Assembly (NCBI RefSeq): GCF_001625305.1
Contig: NW_017802869.1
Coordinates: 341,854-405,853 of the forward strand
Source: Branchiostoma belcheri
Taxonomy: Eukaryota; Chordata; Leptocardii; Amphioxiformes; Branchiostomatidae
Reading direction: 5' to 3'
DNA: 64,000 nucleotides
This document shows positions 37,001-46,000 of this stretch, piece after piece; the stretch's first letter is position 1, and each line of letters starts with the position of its first letter. A program made the position numbers and the translations under genes. The notes beneath the pieces were generated by a model. It did not search any database, was not told the DNA's origin, and saw nothing but the letters and a program-made list of their open reading frames with translations.

Positions 37001-37293
37001 GTTAGATTGTAAAGTTGTTCTTATGGGCTGTACCTGAGATTAAAGGTTGGTGGCTAAGCATGCTACAGTTTTCAACTTCTGAATAAAAAATTAGCTTTCA
37101 AATTGCCATTTTGACATCATTCTTCACTTTAGCTGCTTAAATACATGAATGAATATCATCCCATTTTCCCACTTTTCAGAGCATCCTGGAGAACATGATG
37201 GCAACATCTGCAACCCCCCCTTCATCCCCGTCCAGTGGTTCCTCCCAGATGACCAACGGTACTGGTACCACCTCCACCAGCAGTCTCATGTAG
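16015..37293 (+). CDS. APPL1: APPL1/APPL2 orthologue (BAR-PH-PTB endosomal adaptor)
   Basis: Exons: 16015-16068, 21341-21439, 21901-21960, 22098-22169, 22605-22692, 23189-23230, 23401-23459, 23701-23763, 24232-24324, 24839-24921, 25543-25753 (with gap), 26100-26205, 26681-26762, 27225-27328, 27593-27638, 27874-27930, 28564-28793, 29296-29480, 30917-30966, 31452-31517, 33760-33868, 34120-34156, 34421-34470, 35038-35131, 35784-35834, 36356-36394, 37180-37293. The start MPGVDKLLLEEALEDAPQ then TRSLLGVFEQD matches APPL1. The BAR domain spans exons 1-11, PH exons 12-16 (QWDRMYFFTQGGNLMSQAR), the linker exons 17-19 (DMIAATPIQFEIIP, RRFNPF) and PTB exons 20-25 (FAARFLGSMEV, MAARAIHSIFR). It ends in SSLM. 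APPL proteins bind Rab5 and receptor tails on early endosomes. Oddities are a frameshift in exon 18, a gap in exon 11, an Ala/Glu-rich exon 17, and a length near 780 aa against about 709 in human. Confidence 0.92.
16484..16520. other. Leader region of the CR1 insertion
   Basis: Sequence between the first APPL exon and the retrotransposon ORF. At 16205-16265 it carries GTCCAGACTATGCATGATGT, shared with retroelement fragments at 44104, 44146 and 56484. The exact 5' end of the CR1 element was not found. Confidence 0.25.
16578..17783 (+). pseudogene. Retrotransposon ORF part 1: signal-like leader, 2A motif, AP endonuclease
   Basis: Residues about 15-34 form a hydrophobic leader (WSVWVLLILLVC) like a signal sequence. 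Residues 84-92 (16827-16853) are GDVERNPGP, the 2A ribosome-skipping signature, preceded by CPLICTLAIC. An endonuclease/exonuclease/phosphatase domain follows with LNETRL, CIYRPPSS, IMGDFNVDL and SSDHNLIM, which supply the usual Glu, Asp/Asn and His catalytic positions. The frame runs out at 17783. The correct frame continues one base over (PWLTDRVKNLMGQRD), so a +1 or -2 shift lies near 17770-17797. Confidence 0.85.
17797..18027 (+). pseudogene. Retrotransposon ORF part 2: endonuclease-RT linker
   Basis: Continuation of the polyprotein (WECYRSLRNQTTSMIKKAKK, MWKIINSFTGKTKSK), typical of the stretch before the RT in CR1-like elements. It is stopped by a TGA at 18025-18027 but lies in the same frame as the RT that follows. 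Confidence 0.75.
18064..19749 (+). pseudogene. Retrotransposon ORF part 3: reverse transcriptase
   Basis: About 560 residues with the non-LTR RT motifs in order: KKATGVDKIPSRLLK, YRPVSVLN, LDLRKAFDTVNH, GVPQGSVLGPLLFSLYVNDL and YADD (18892-18903), then the thumb and C-terminal region. This block alone is intact, but without its upstream part it is probably not active. Confidence 0.9.
19990..21330. other. Rest of APPL intron 1
   Basis: No gene seen. A short hairpin GTTTGAGTGAC...ACTCAAAC lies at 20400-20427. The remaining sequence looks like ordinary intron. Confidence 0.5.
21420..21690 (+). repeat. Exon 2 donor copies and telomere-like CCCTAA blocks
   Basis: CAACACACAGGTGAGAA repeats the end of exon 2 and its donor (21439/21440). 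After that, CCTAACCCTAACCC blocks alternate with CTGTACAGCTC, a piece of exon 2 itself, up to about 21685. Confidence 0.55.
22660..22920 (+). repeat. Partial tandem copies of APPL exon 5 3' end
   Basis: ATGTTTCCTCTCAACAAGTT plus the GACGTCACAGGT donor occur at 22652-22694, again at about 22767-22809 and at about 22876-22919. Between them is a GTGTCACAGGTATGTGTGCT minisatellite. Confidence 0.7.
23990..24205. repeat. MITE-like foldback next to APPL exon 9
   Basis: AGCCTCCTTAGCAGACTTTT and GTTTCTATGAGTGTGG at the left pair with CACTCATAGAAAC and TGTCTAAGCAGGAGGCT at the right. The centre has GGGGGAGGGCT and CCCCCCCAATACA. It ends about 25 bases before exon 9. Confidence 0.7.
24530..24780. repeat. 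Foldback with a degenerate hammerhead-like core
   Basis: TTACACAACCAAAGGATCAT is inverted at the right as ATGATCCTTTGGTCGTGTAA. On the minus strand the left half has CTGAGGA then a GTGTC/GACA stem then AAAA. Confidence 0.45.
25364..25445 (+). repeat. Partial tandem copy of APPL exon 11
   Basis: After TTGTTCCAG it repeats the first 70 bases of exon 11 (GTTAAGGCAGAGTT, CAGAGACAGGA, AACACCATCCTGGC). It lacks a donor and runs into a TAA, so it would be a dead exon. Confidence 0.7.
25673..25692. other. Assembly gap (20 N) inside APPL exon 11
   Basis: The flanks carry similar coding repeats (YSPEPLTTHQEEPEK before, YSPEPVTQEETYKEGK after). This suggests a collapsed tandem repeat. Twenty bases would break the frame, so the true length differs. 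Confidence 0.95.
25835..26065. repeat. Dispersed repeat, about 200 bp (GTAGCAAGTGG family)
   Basis: Fullest copy of the family noted at 12487-12690. Starts near TTTTTGCTCCCTTTCTTC and ends near AACAAGATGCATTTGCTT. Confidence 0.55.
26185..26282 (+). repeat. Tandem duplication across the APPL exon 12 donor
   Basis: CTCAACATCAGGAGGTGAG plus AGCACATCCTATACTACTCA occurs twice in a row. Both copies keep the GTGAG donor. Confidence 0.75.
26748..26832 (+). repeat. Repeat of the APPL exon 13 donor
   Basis: GCCAGGAACCAGGTACATAC at the donor recurs as GCCAGGAACCAGGTAGGCTC about 60 bases downstream. Confidence 0.55.
27118..27182 (+). repeat. Partial tandem copy of APPL exon 14
   Basis: After ACTGCAG it repeats the first 50 bases of exon 14 (TTTGCAGGCAGCCTTGTGAT, ACACCACAGTAGAA). 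It carries an acceptor but no donor. Confidence 0.7.
28425..28475 (+). repeat. Partial tandem copy of APPL exon 17
   Basis: TAACAG followed by GAGGCCATGGCACAGATGTT repeats the start of exon 17 (28564). The spacer is a CTGTTACTAAC minisatellite. Confidence 0.65.
28855..29075. repeat. Dispersed repeats in APPL intron 17
   Basis: 28870-28990 belongs to the GTAGCAAGTGG family. 29010-29060 carries GATTGCACATGGTACAATGT, which recurs in retroelement-tail-like form at 54046, 58110 and 58313. Confidence 0.45.
31550..31665 (-). repeat. Hammerhead-like class C copy (degenerate)
   Basis: On the minus strand it has CTGAGGA, a stem GACCAG/CTGGTC, then AAAA instead of GAAA. GTTTAAAGTTAAAGC and TGATCCAACACAAAAA flank it, as at 51680, 49700 and 53750. 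Confidence 0.5.
32008..33337 (-). mobile_element. 5'-truncated non-LTR retrotransposon with target-site duplication
   Basis: TGCACTT at 32001-32007 and again at 33338-33344 flanks the insertion. On the minus strand it reads RT (33274 down to 32231), then a 3' region ending in AAATAAAC repeats. It is 5'-truncated within the RT. Confidence 0.8.
32231..33274 (-). pseudogene. Reverse transcriptase, C-terminal half
   Basis: Open for 347 residues. It contains SGVPQGSILGPFLFLLYIND, then LFADDSKCF (the YADD-equivalent FADD), NWSLKWKMSFHPSKCK, a VQRRATIFI motif and a C-terminal region ending SRPH. The N-terminal fingers and any endonuclease are missing, so it is a dead-on-arrival copy. The ATG shown is internal and not a real start. 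Confidence 0.85.
34605..34965. repeat. Foldback/short tandem repeat (GTACCGGTAC, CTGTACCTGTACC)
   Basis: AGAGCTGTGTACCGGTACGC at the left pairs with TAGGTACACAGCTCT at the right. The interior has ACCTGTACC copies. Confidence 0.55.
35540..35765 (+). mobile_element. Non-LTR retroelement 3' tail fragment
   Basis: ACGAAATTCGGGTATTTGCC then CGAATAAAAATTTGATTTGA followed by TTTGAATTTGATT is a typical LINE 3' end with a short tandem terminus. It sits just before APPL exon 25 (35784). Confidence 0.55.
36025..36235. repeat. Foldback MITE (ACTCTCCAAGC family)
   Basis: CTCCACAGCCATTGCTATCC and ACTCTCCAAGCATAGGTTT at the left pair with AAACCTCTGCTTGGAGAGT and GGATAGCAATGGTTGTGGAG at the right. Related half-copies are at 59300-59500 and 62965-63030. 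Confidence 0.7.
36414..36830. repeat. 17-bp tandem array, TTTATCCAGAACCATGC
   Basis: About 23 head-to-tail copies of a 17-bp unit. Two variants, CTTTATCCAGAACCATG and ATGTATCCAGAACCATG, alternate in a higher-order pattern. It lies in the APPL intron between exons 26 and 27. A TATCCAGAACC-family foldback (36815-36955) follows. The long ORFs on both strands here are products of the repeat. Confidence 0.95.
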
Positions 37294-37545
37294 GTACCAA
37301 CAGCAGTACCTGCACTATTTTTGGCTGTCTCGTAGGTACCAACAGCAGTACAACCCACTGCAAACTGCACTATTCTCAGCAGTCAACAGCAGTCTCATCT
37401 AGGTACCTGCACTATTCTTGGCAGTCTCATGTACATAATAGTGTAGGTACCAACAGCAGTACCTGCACTGTTACCAGCAGTCTCATGTACAATGTAGGTT
37501 CTTGCAGCAGTACCTGCACTGTTCTCACCGCTTTCAGTGTACAGG
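37275..37545 (+). repeat. Minisatellite starting at the APPL stop codon
   Basis: CAGCAGTCTCATGTAGGTAC, which includes the TAG at 37291-37293, followed by CAACAGCAGTACCTGCACT is repeated about six times into the 3' UTR. Confidence 0.75.
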
Positions 37546-37719
37546 AAAACTGTTAATGTTGAGTTACTGCAGGAGACAATGTTGATTTTAGGTGATTTTT
37601 GTTCCAACTCGCACTGTGTAACAATCCAAAGCTCCAGACTGTTCATGGTTGCTGCTGTGCGCTGCATGTTTGGGTGGCTGGTAGTTTGTAGACAGGTTTG
37701 CAGTTGGCTGGGTGATGCT

Positions 37720-37860
37720 GACTGTGGTATCCAGAACCGTGCCTGTCTAGCGCTGTGTCCAAATGGGTTATGGTTCAGATCTGGCACATAGGCATGTTTC
37801 TGTATATGTGTGGACAATCCAGAGCTGTGCCTGAGCATGATTCTGGATGCAACAGTGACT
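37720..37860. repeat. TATCCAGAACCGTG-family copy in the APPL 3' region
   Basis: GGTATCCAGAACCGTGCCTG, GACAATCCAGAGCTGTGCCT and ATGATTCTGGATGCAACA units. Confidence 0.55.
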
Positions 37861-38639
37861 GCTCGCAGGCTGGATGTGTTTTGTGGGGCTGACTTTTTAC
37901 ACAGTGCATTAAGGATTTCTTGCTTTTTGCATCAGTGGTACCGGTGTAGGTGTTAGTTTGCTTTTGAGCAGTTAAAGGCAATTGCATTCTTCAAAAGCTC
38001 TTCAGTAGTGCCAAATCAAAATGACACTTCAAATGCAACTCTTTTTGCTGCTGCTGCACAAGTTTGGGTTAGTGTTACCCATGGTACCATTTATTCACCA
38101 TTTTCAAATTATCAGGTTGTACAGACCCTCCTCCCCAACATATATGTGGCATAAGCTGTAACCATAATATCCTTCATAACACCAAATCACAACTACTTCC
38201 ATCCTGCCCAATCACCTAGCACATGCTTCAGTTTTTAAGTTAAATTCCAGCTTGTTTAACCACAATGCATTGTTCATTGCAAAGATCACATCCCTGCCAC
38301 TAACCATCAGACAATAATTTGCTTTGCAATAATAATTTTCAACATTCGACATAATAATTCTAACTACCACCATGACAACTAACATATCAACAAGAATCAG
38401 TAGGATCGAGACTAACCAAATGCATGGATCTCAGCCTATGCCACATCTATATTGGGGTTCGGGAATTGTTACCAAATCTCAGTCACACGTTTCGTTTTTC
38501 AGAAACTTGGATTGGGACCATCGCGAGTCCGAAGCTTAGCTTAAAGTCACAATGGGGCTTGTGGGCTGCCTCATACTGAAGAATATGCATGCTGAAACTT
38601 TTGGTCCCAATTTTGAAATTAGAAATTTGGATATGTACA

Positions 38640-38770
38640 TACGCCAAAAAGCAGTTACTCCAGCAACTGGATATGATTTTTGAAAACGTCAGACGTTTCA
38701 GCTAGTATCCACTAGCTTTTCGTCAATGACTGAGAGACCAGAGGGGAAATGCAGGTTTATAAGCATTTTG
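38640..38770 (-). repeat. Hammerhead-like class B copy with altered stem II
   Basis: Minus-strand core at 38696-38726: TTGACGA, stem AGCTAG/CTAGCT, GAAA, CGTCTGACG. Compared with the copy at 2280, one stem pair is changed on both sides (G-C to C-G). Confidence 0.5.
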
Positions 38771-39904
38771 TATATGTACATGTATGAGAACTCGCAATTC
38801 AGCCTTTGAGCTGCAAAGAGTTTGGAACAAATAATAAACCATTGTATAGCTAGATTTTCAATGATTGACTTTCATATAAAATAAATCATGAATTTTTGAA
38901 CCCTGCATTACCTGGTTATCTAATAATAGGTATTGCCATAAATGTTCAATAATTGCTATGCTTAGGTACAAAAATAAGATCCTGCAGAAAGATGTGTGAT
39001 TTTCAGGCAGTTTTTTGTCTGTCCTTTGCTAGTCAGGGAGTTGAACCAAAATCTGTATCTTAGGTTTTGACTGGGATTGTTGGTGCAGTACCATCATGTG
39101 TATATAGAGGGCGCAGCTGAATCAGTTTGATGTTTCATGTACTGAAAAGTTGATCCAGCAAAAATAGTTAAATGTGTTTGGTGATAAAATTGTGTTCTGT
39201 TGATTTCTCTGAATGACAGACATGTATGTAGAACTGTTTTAAAATGTCTTATTCAGGTGGTAATTTTGGAGGATGAAACTAACAGTTATTTGCCTGTAGA
39301 TGCACTGTATAAAAGCCATAAGAAGACTGCAGGTATATTTGTAATTAAGAGGCTTGATGAAGAAACAAGTTACTACAGCACAGTATAATTGAAATACATG
39401 TAGGTCTCTTGTACACAAGGTGCTTAATATATACTATTATTAGATGTAAAGGCTTTAAATTTGCCAATGGTTTGTCTGTAGTTAGTTAACTGAGTAAACT
39501 TTGGTTTTTAGGACAGTCACTATACATGTATATTTCAAAATTTTCATGTCTTGAGTGTTTCTACTCATCAGAAAAAACTTAAGATTTGAATATAGATACG
39601 ACAGTTGAAAGTAAGTGTTACAATAAGGATAAAACAGTAGTGTTTGTATCAGTTGCATACTTAGACAAACACAGTTATAATTATTATGTAAGTTTGACTC
39701 ATATACAAATGTATGAAGGAAAACTTTCCAAAGTTTCGCCTATCCTTTCCAGAACTTTGCTGTATCATAGCCAAGATGAACAATGTGATTTACATGTATT
39801 CTACATGGTTATATGAGACTGGGTGAAACATTGTAACAGTTGTATTCCAGAAGGTTGTGGGAGGGTCTTTACTACAGACACTTTTGGAGTAATAACTATT
39901 ACAC

Positions 39905-40018
39905 ATCGATGAAGGTTTGACTAGCCTAGGTGCCATCCGATTTGTAACGGCTACCCCGAAAAAAAAATTTCGGGGTAGCTGGTACAAATCGGATGGCATC
40001 CAGGCTAGGTTTGACATC
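39905..40018. repeat. Foldback element, about 100 bp
   Basis: TAGCCTAGGTGCCATCCGAT and GGCTACCCCGAAA pair with TTTCGGGGTAGCTGG and ATCGGATGGCATCCAGGCTA. Confidence 0.85.
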
Positions 40019-43000
40019 CAAGTAATAAGATATGCCAAAAAACAGTTCGTTGAGTAAGTATTGCATATTAATTATAGATATATTTTATCCTGTCTTGAAC
40101 TCTTGAAGAAGAAACGTGAACTGAGTTCCTAAGGTAAAATAGTTCTTAAAAATTGTATATTTTAATCATGTTTGTTTGCCTTTGAGACTACTACAGTAAA
40201 ATGTACATGTTGATGTTTGAATATGGTAATTTTTGAAGAATTTTTTGCACCTGAAATAATTAATAAGTTGAGGCTTTATAGAAATTGCCACCTCTAAGGG
40301 AGAATTGTGTGAAGGGAGCAGATTGGTGAAGGTATTTAGAGCAAGACCAACTTTTTGTATAATATGCTGAAAATTATGTGTGTGTAAGCGAGGAATTAAG
40401 GGTGTTTTGGTAAGAATGCATTGTACAGAAGTTTGGGTAATGGGTATGGTTATATAATATTATATATTAAGTGAATTTGAGGTTTTGAGCTTTACATTTG
40501 AAACAAGGTGTTGGGGTTGCATATTAAGGTAACAAACGTGGGAGCTGTATTTTGTGAAAGGGAAACAAGAATATATAAAATTTGACTGAAAAGGACTTAT
40601 AATGGTTGTTTGTGTGACTTGATCAACATACAGTGTACAATGCATGTATCTGTTATTCATTACTTGGCATGATTAATCCTTTTCTTGAGTTGGAAATGAT
40701 CTGAACACTATTCCAGGCATCCAGCTCCAGTATACAAGGTTGATGTGCCAAGCTTTACATGTATGACTGTGGTATCTGTTGTCAGGTCTCATGGATGACT
40801 ACAAGAAATTGTACTTATCAAGGAATGAGCTATCCACCTCTTCTGTGACGTGGTGGTGGTTGCAATTTTTTTTCTTTTTTTACTTAGTGGTCGCCAGGTA
40901 ACACGGCCATTAGGCCACTTCAAGGTTGGTTAACCACCTGAATGGTTTCACCTGAATGGTATGACCACTCACCCTGGTTACGGGTTACCGAGTAGAACTG
41001 TAACAGCACCTCTTCTCCCTGAGTCAGAAACATCAGGATTGAGACCAGCCCAATTTCTCACAAGTAGTGAGGACTAACTGACCCAATAGGAGAAGCAGGG
41101 GTTACGAGGCTGGTCGGGAAAATTCCCTACCCCCATTTTAAACTTGCTGTGTAAATGTTTAAAAGTGTTGGAAATGAAACCTTTCTTTTCTTTTGCAGTG
41201 AACATTAATTAGGATAGCCTCCCCAATATAAGAACTCACATCCCTTATGTGTGTGTTTGTGTGTGTGTGTGGGAGGGGGGGGGGGCGATTAAAAGAGTGA
41301 GACAGAATTTACGTGTGTATTGACCCCGTGGCAGACTGGTTTAAATCAAATAAACACCCAAATTAGATTTAATCATTTATTCTGAACCAACTGTGAACAG
41401 CTGACAGCTACTCTCAATCTTCTGTATCAAAACATTATGTACAATTCTCAAACAAGTCAACATAAATAGAGCTAGTATATAAGTACATCACATACATAAG
41501 CATTGAACACTCAGTACTTTATAGTAGAATAAGGTAGTATGACAACATACAATGTAGACCACACTTTTAATACACTATTTTCCTGCTTCTGTATATCGAC
41601 AAAGCAGACGCAAATGTACATCTCTACCCCTAAGGAAAATATAATATTGAAGAAGGAGAAATCTCTTTTGTATCAGGTACATTGTAGATTTTTTGAAAAC
41701 TTTAGTATGTTTGATGCAATGTTTGATACAAAATCGGTACAGATAGACAAGTAATGCAGCGTGCCAAAATTTACTGATGTACCCAATCCCAACCTCTCCA
41801 ATCTCCAAATGACCACTTTTACTGGTGACTGTCTGTTGCAGTTGGCTCGTGTTTCATCTATTTGTTGACAAGTACCCACGACTCTACAAAGTTTCAGACC
41901 AGCAAGCACCAGACAACAAACAACACATTTGGAAACGGGGTAGCGATGGTATTCGTGGACACTAGGGAATCTCGTGGTATATTTTCGGTAAAGACCATGT
42001 CCAGAAGTTGCCGATTTCATTTCTACAGGTCAACTTTGTCGTTTGCGTCTAAACCGAATAGTTTAGTTTATTTGTTGAGGTTGTTTCGTAATGGATGAAA
42101 ATTTAAAGAGGTTTAAATTGCACGAAACTGCATTTACCCGTCCAAGGAAAGGCATGCGTCTGACAGAAACCTTGTCCAAGAAGTTTCCAATTTTTGTATA
42201 CTGGTCATCTTTGTCATTTACATCTAAACAAAATAATTTCGTTTATTTGTCGAGGTTGTCTCGTAATTGATGAAAATAGCCTCTTTAAATTTAGGTTTAA
42301 ATTGCATCCAAGGAAAGGCATGTGTGTGACAGAAGTGTGAAAAAGTCTTGGAGGTCCGCGCGATCCTTTCTGTCTTGAGATATCCAAATAGCTGAAGCGC
42401 GAATTTTCCTTGTTTTTTCCTTATGCTGTACCAATCTGCTGGCTTTGTACATGTAGGTGATCTTGTCAAGTTTGATTTTCCGTGTGAATGTAAATTTGAT
42501 GACGCGTATAAAAGGTGTGAAAAAGCCATGTTTTCAAATTTGTGTAGTCATTAGGCAACAAGAAAACACACAAGGCAGAAAGAAGATCGGCCAAAGTATC
42601 AGCCCTTCGGTCAGAAAACTGGTCTGGTGAATGCTCATAATAATAATAACTATTAATATCATGTACCGATGAAAGACAGATGAGAATGGAAAAACCAAGT
42701 GAGATGTCAATATCTACCGTTTCATACTGCAGACTTAATGTATTGATTTATACAACCTTTGTTTTTCAATAGACTAAGTGGTCATCAATATAATGGGTTG
42801 AAAACTGAAGTTTCCGTACAGACTATTAAGTTAAGTCGGTTTCTATATAGTTTAGTCTCTGTAGACACAGAGGTGCTTCCATTAGTTACAACACATGGTG
42901 AAAATCTACTCTTATTCCATAATGAGGAACTATATGTAAAAGTATATGTTAAATCCCATTCATTGATGACCACCCTATAGGAGCAATAGCCTTAGATGCA

Positions 43001-43031
43001 GAAGATTTCAATAGAATCGTAGCCGGTAGAT

Positions 43032-43037
43032 TTTATT
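43032..43037 (-). terminator. Polyadenylation signal AATAAA (LRR gene)
   Basis: On the minus strand AATAAA lies 16 bases after the TAG stop, giving a very short 3' UTR if used. Confidence 0.4.
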
Positions 43038-43052
43038 GAAGTCGTTTTGGAT

Positions 43053-46000
43053 CTAAGGATTATACTCCTGTAGGTTATACGGCAGCTCTGTCTTATCTAG
43101 TGGTTTCCTGAAGTCGTTTTCGGACAGATTTAATGACCTGAGCGCAGACAGCCGTCTCAGCGACCCTGGCGCTATTCTAACCTCTGCTAAGTAGTTGTTG
43201 CTCAAGTCCAGCGCCTTTAGAAAAGGTAGTCCCATGAATGTATCCTCCTGGATACTCTCAATTCCGTTATTGTTCAGGTATAAAAACTCCAGACTTCTGG
43301 GTAGATTCGGTGGTACTTCCTCCAGGTAGTTGTGAGACAGGTCCAGATGCTTCAGTTCGCCGAGATGGGCGAATATCTGATGCGGGAAGTACCTGTAGTA
43401 GTAAATGGTTTATTGATTTTAAAGAAGAAGTCAAACCCAGTAAAACTATAGCTTGTACCATGTATGTATAATAGTATAGCTTGTACCATGTATGTATAAT
43501 AAGTATAGTATAATGTTACGGACGTAGATATAGTCTCACATACCACTGTATTTTCTTTCTTTTGTTGCTGGTAACTGCAATTAGCCCTCGGGCATGTATT
43601 TGCAATAAACTTTCCATATTGATACACAAGGAACAAATCGGCCTTGCAGCAATAGCTGATGTGCCGAGGTTGACAATCATCAAGTTCAGTAAAACCAATA
43701 AAAAAAGTATATATTATAGTACATGTATATACAATGTTCAATATTGTCGACGTGATTAACAATACTAAATATATAACGCGGTGGTTGGAGATCAGCACAA
43801 TTAAAAAGCAGCGTTATTGGAGTCATTACAGGAAAGGCTGCTCTAGAACAGTTCATAACAGTTCAATTTTAAAGTCCAAGCAAAGTACCTGCTGGTGAGT
43901 CTGTTGTTCCCCAGGACCAGCCACTGTAGTTTGCCCATGTGGGACATGTCCGCCTTCACGTCTGTGATATAGTTCTGCTGGAGGAACAGGTACCGTAAGT
44001 TGCCCGGCAGTTCGCTCGGTACCGTGTTCAGGTAGTTCCCGCTTAAGTCCAGGGTGTTGAGATAGTCCAGGTTGTAGAAAACCTGCAGATCGAGAAAAAA
44101 TGTTCAGATTATGCATGATGTACAAAATGACTGATAAACGTCCAGAAAAATGTCCAGACTATGCATGATGTCTGATTATTGATCGACTGATAAATTTGTG
44201 GAAGTACCAGCCAACTACTAATAAATGTAAGTACCTAATACCAGCTCAGAAAAGAATAAGAAATAGCCTTTAGTACCAGAGTTATTAACCAAGCATTTGT
44301 CGTTTTCCCTAGAAAAAAGTCGTTTTCCCCAGAACTATCGTAGAGTGGAGCTCGCTGCATTCAAGTACAGTAGGGACATCACCGATATCGCTGGATAGAT
44401 TTGTAAACAAATTGGTGGACGTACCAACCAACTACTAAGTATTTGGTACTAGCTCAGAACTATTGTAGAGGCAAAATATCGTAGAGTGGTACTCGTTGCC
44501 ACCAAGTACGGGGGACACTAAATAGTTAGATAGCTTTAAACAGGGCTTAGATGTACAAACTCCATATACCGACCTGCTGCGGCACGGCGAAGTTGCTGAG
44601 GCTGTTATTTGCCAGGTGAATCTCCGTGATCTTGGGCGTAATGTGAAAAACGTTATTCGGGATCATGGAGATGAGGTTGTTGGACAGCTTCAGAATCTCC
44701 AGCTTCCCCGGCAGATGTTCCGGCACGCTCTCTATATTGTTTCCGTCCAGATCCAGGTGCGTGATCTCGCGCAGATCGTCGAAGATCTTGGGCGGGATCC
44801 CGTGAAGGGTGACGTTGTTCCAGGCGACGGACAGCTTTTGCAGGTTTTCTAAGCTCTTCAGCTTGGACCGGTCCAGAGTGGCGATGCCGTTTCTGTCCAG
44901 GTTGAGGTCTTCCAGAGTCTTCGGGAGTCCGTACGGCACGGATTTGAGAGAGTTGTTAGAGAGGTACAGCCGAGTAAGTTTGTGCAGACCTGTGAAGATA
45001 CAGAAAAAAGTCAGATATACCTTACATAGCGCCTCTTCTAAACAGTACAAAAATGTAAACTTATCGATCTTGCAAGCTCATCTGTGTTGGTAGAAGCATG
45101 GAGGTAGAAAAACTCCATGGTAGAAGTCATAATGAAACAAGTTTGAACTGCAATTGCCAGGTGGAGTTGTACAGTCGAACAATTTTGGCTGCCAGTCATG
45201 CTTCCGAAAATAGTTTCATCAGGTTGGTTACGTATATACGTATAGGTTATAGGGTTTTCTTATACACAACCAAAAATGCCTACCTTAGCAAGTTTCTACC
45301 TATATCCTACCAGTTATGCTGTTTTTTTATACAACTGAACCAATAAACAAAAACAGACCTGCGAAGGATCCGGAGTGAATGCCGTGGTCCGGCAGACTGT
45401 TGTTGTTAAGAGACAGCAGCTGGAGTCTGTGCAGGCCCTGGAAGCACTTCGGTGGCAGGAAGTCTATCTTGTTATCATCCAACACCAGATGCGTTAGACT
45501 CTGTGGCATGTTTTTGGGTACAAACAAAAGTTGGTTCCCGGCGAGGCTGAGAAAGCGTAGCGAACGCAGCCCCTGGAATGAGTTTGTCTCGATACCGCTG
45601 TCCCTGAGCAGGTTGCGTTCGATGTACAGCCGCCGCAGTTTGCCGTGCCTGTCAAATATCCCCGTCGGAATCATGGAAATGTGGTTATGGTTTAGATACA
45701 AGTAGAGCAACGTGGTGGGGAGGTGGGCCGGCACGCTGGAGATCAGGTTATTAGAGAGGTAGATGTACGTGAGGTTCTGAATCCCCAGGAAAGATCCCTG
45801 ATCGAGACCCTCGTTTTTGAGTGTATTTCCGTGCAGATCTAACAACTGGAGGTGTGGAAGTCCCCAGAAAGTACAAGACGGAACCGCCTGAATCCGGTTC
45901 GCTTCTAAAAACAAGTTCCTGGTGTCCGAGAACAGGTTCACCGGGATTTTTTCCATCTCTGTCCGGATGCAGTCGATGACTTGGTGCGTGCATCTGCAGC

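Larger units (their letters stand above)
37870..43030. other. APPL 3' region and convergent intergenic spacer
   Basis: No further gene supported. It contains a hammerhead-like foldback (38640-38770), a perfect-arm foldback (39905-40018) and AATAAA at 41349-41354 as one possible APPL 3' end. The rest is AT-rich. Confidence 0.45.
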
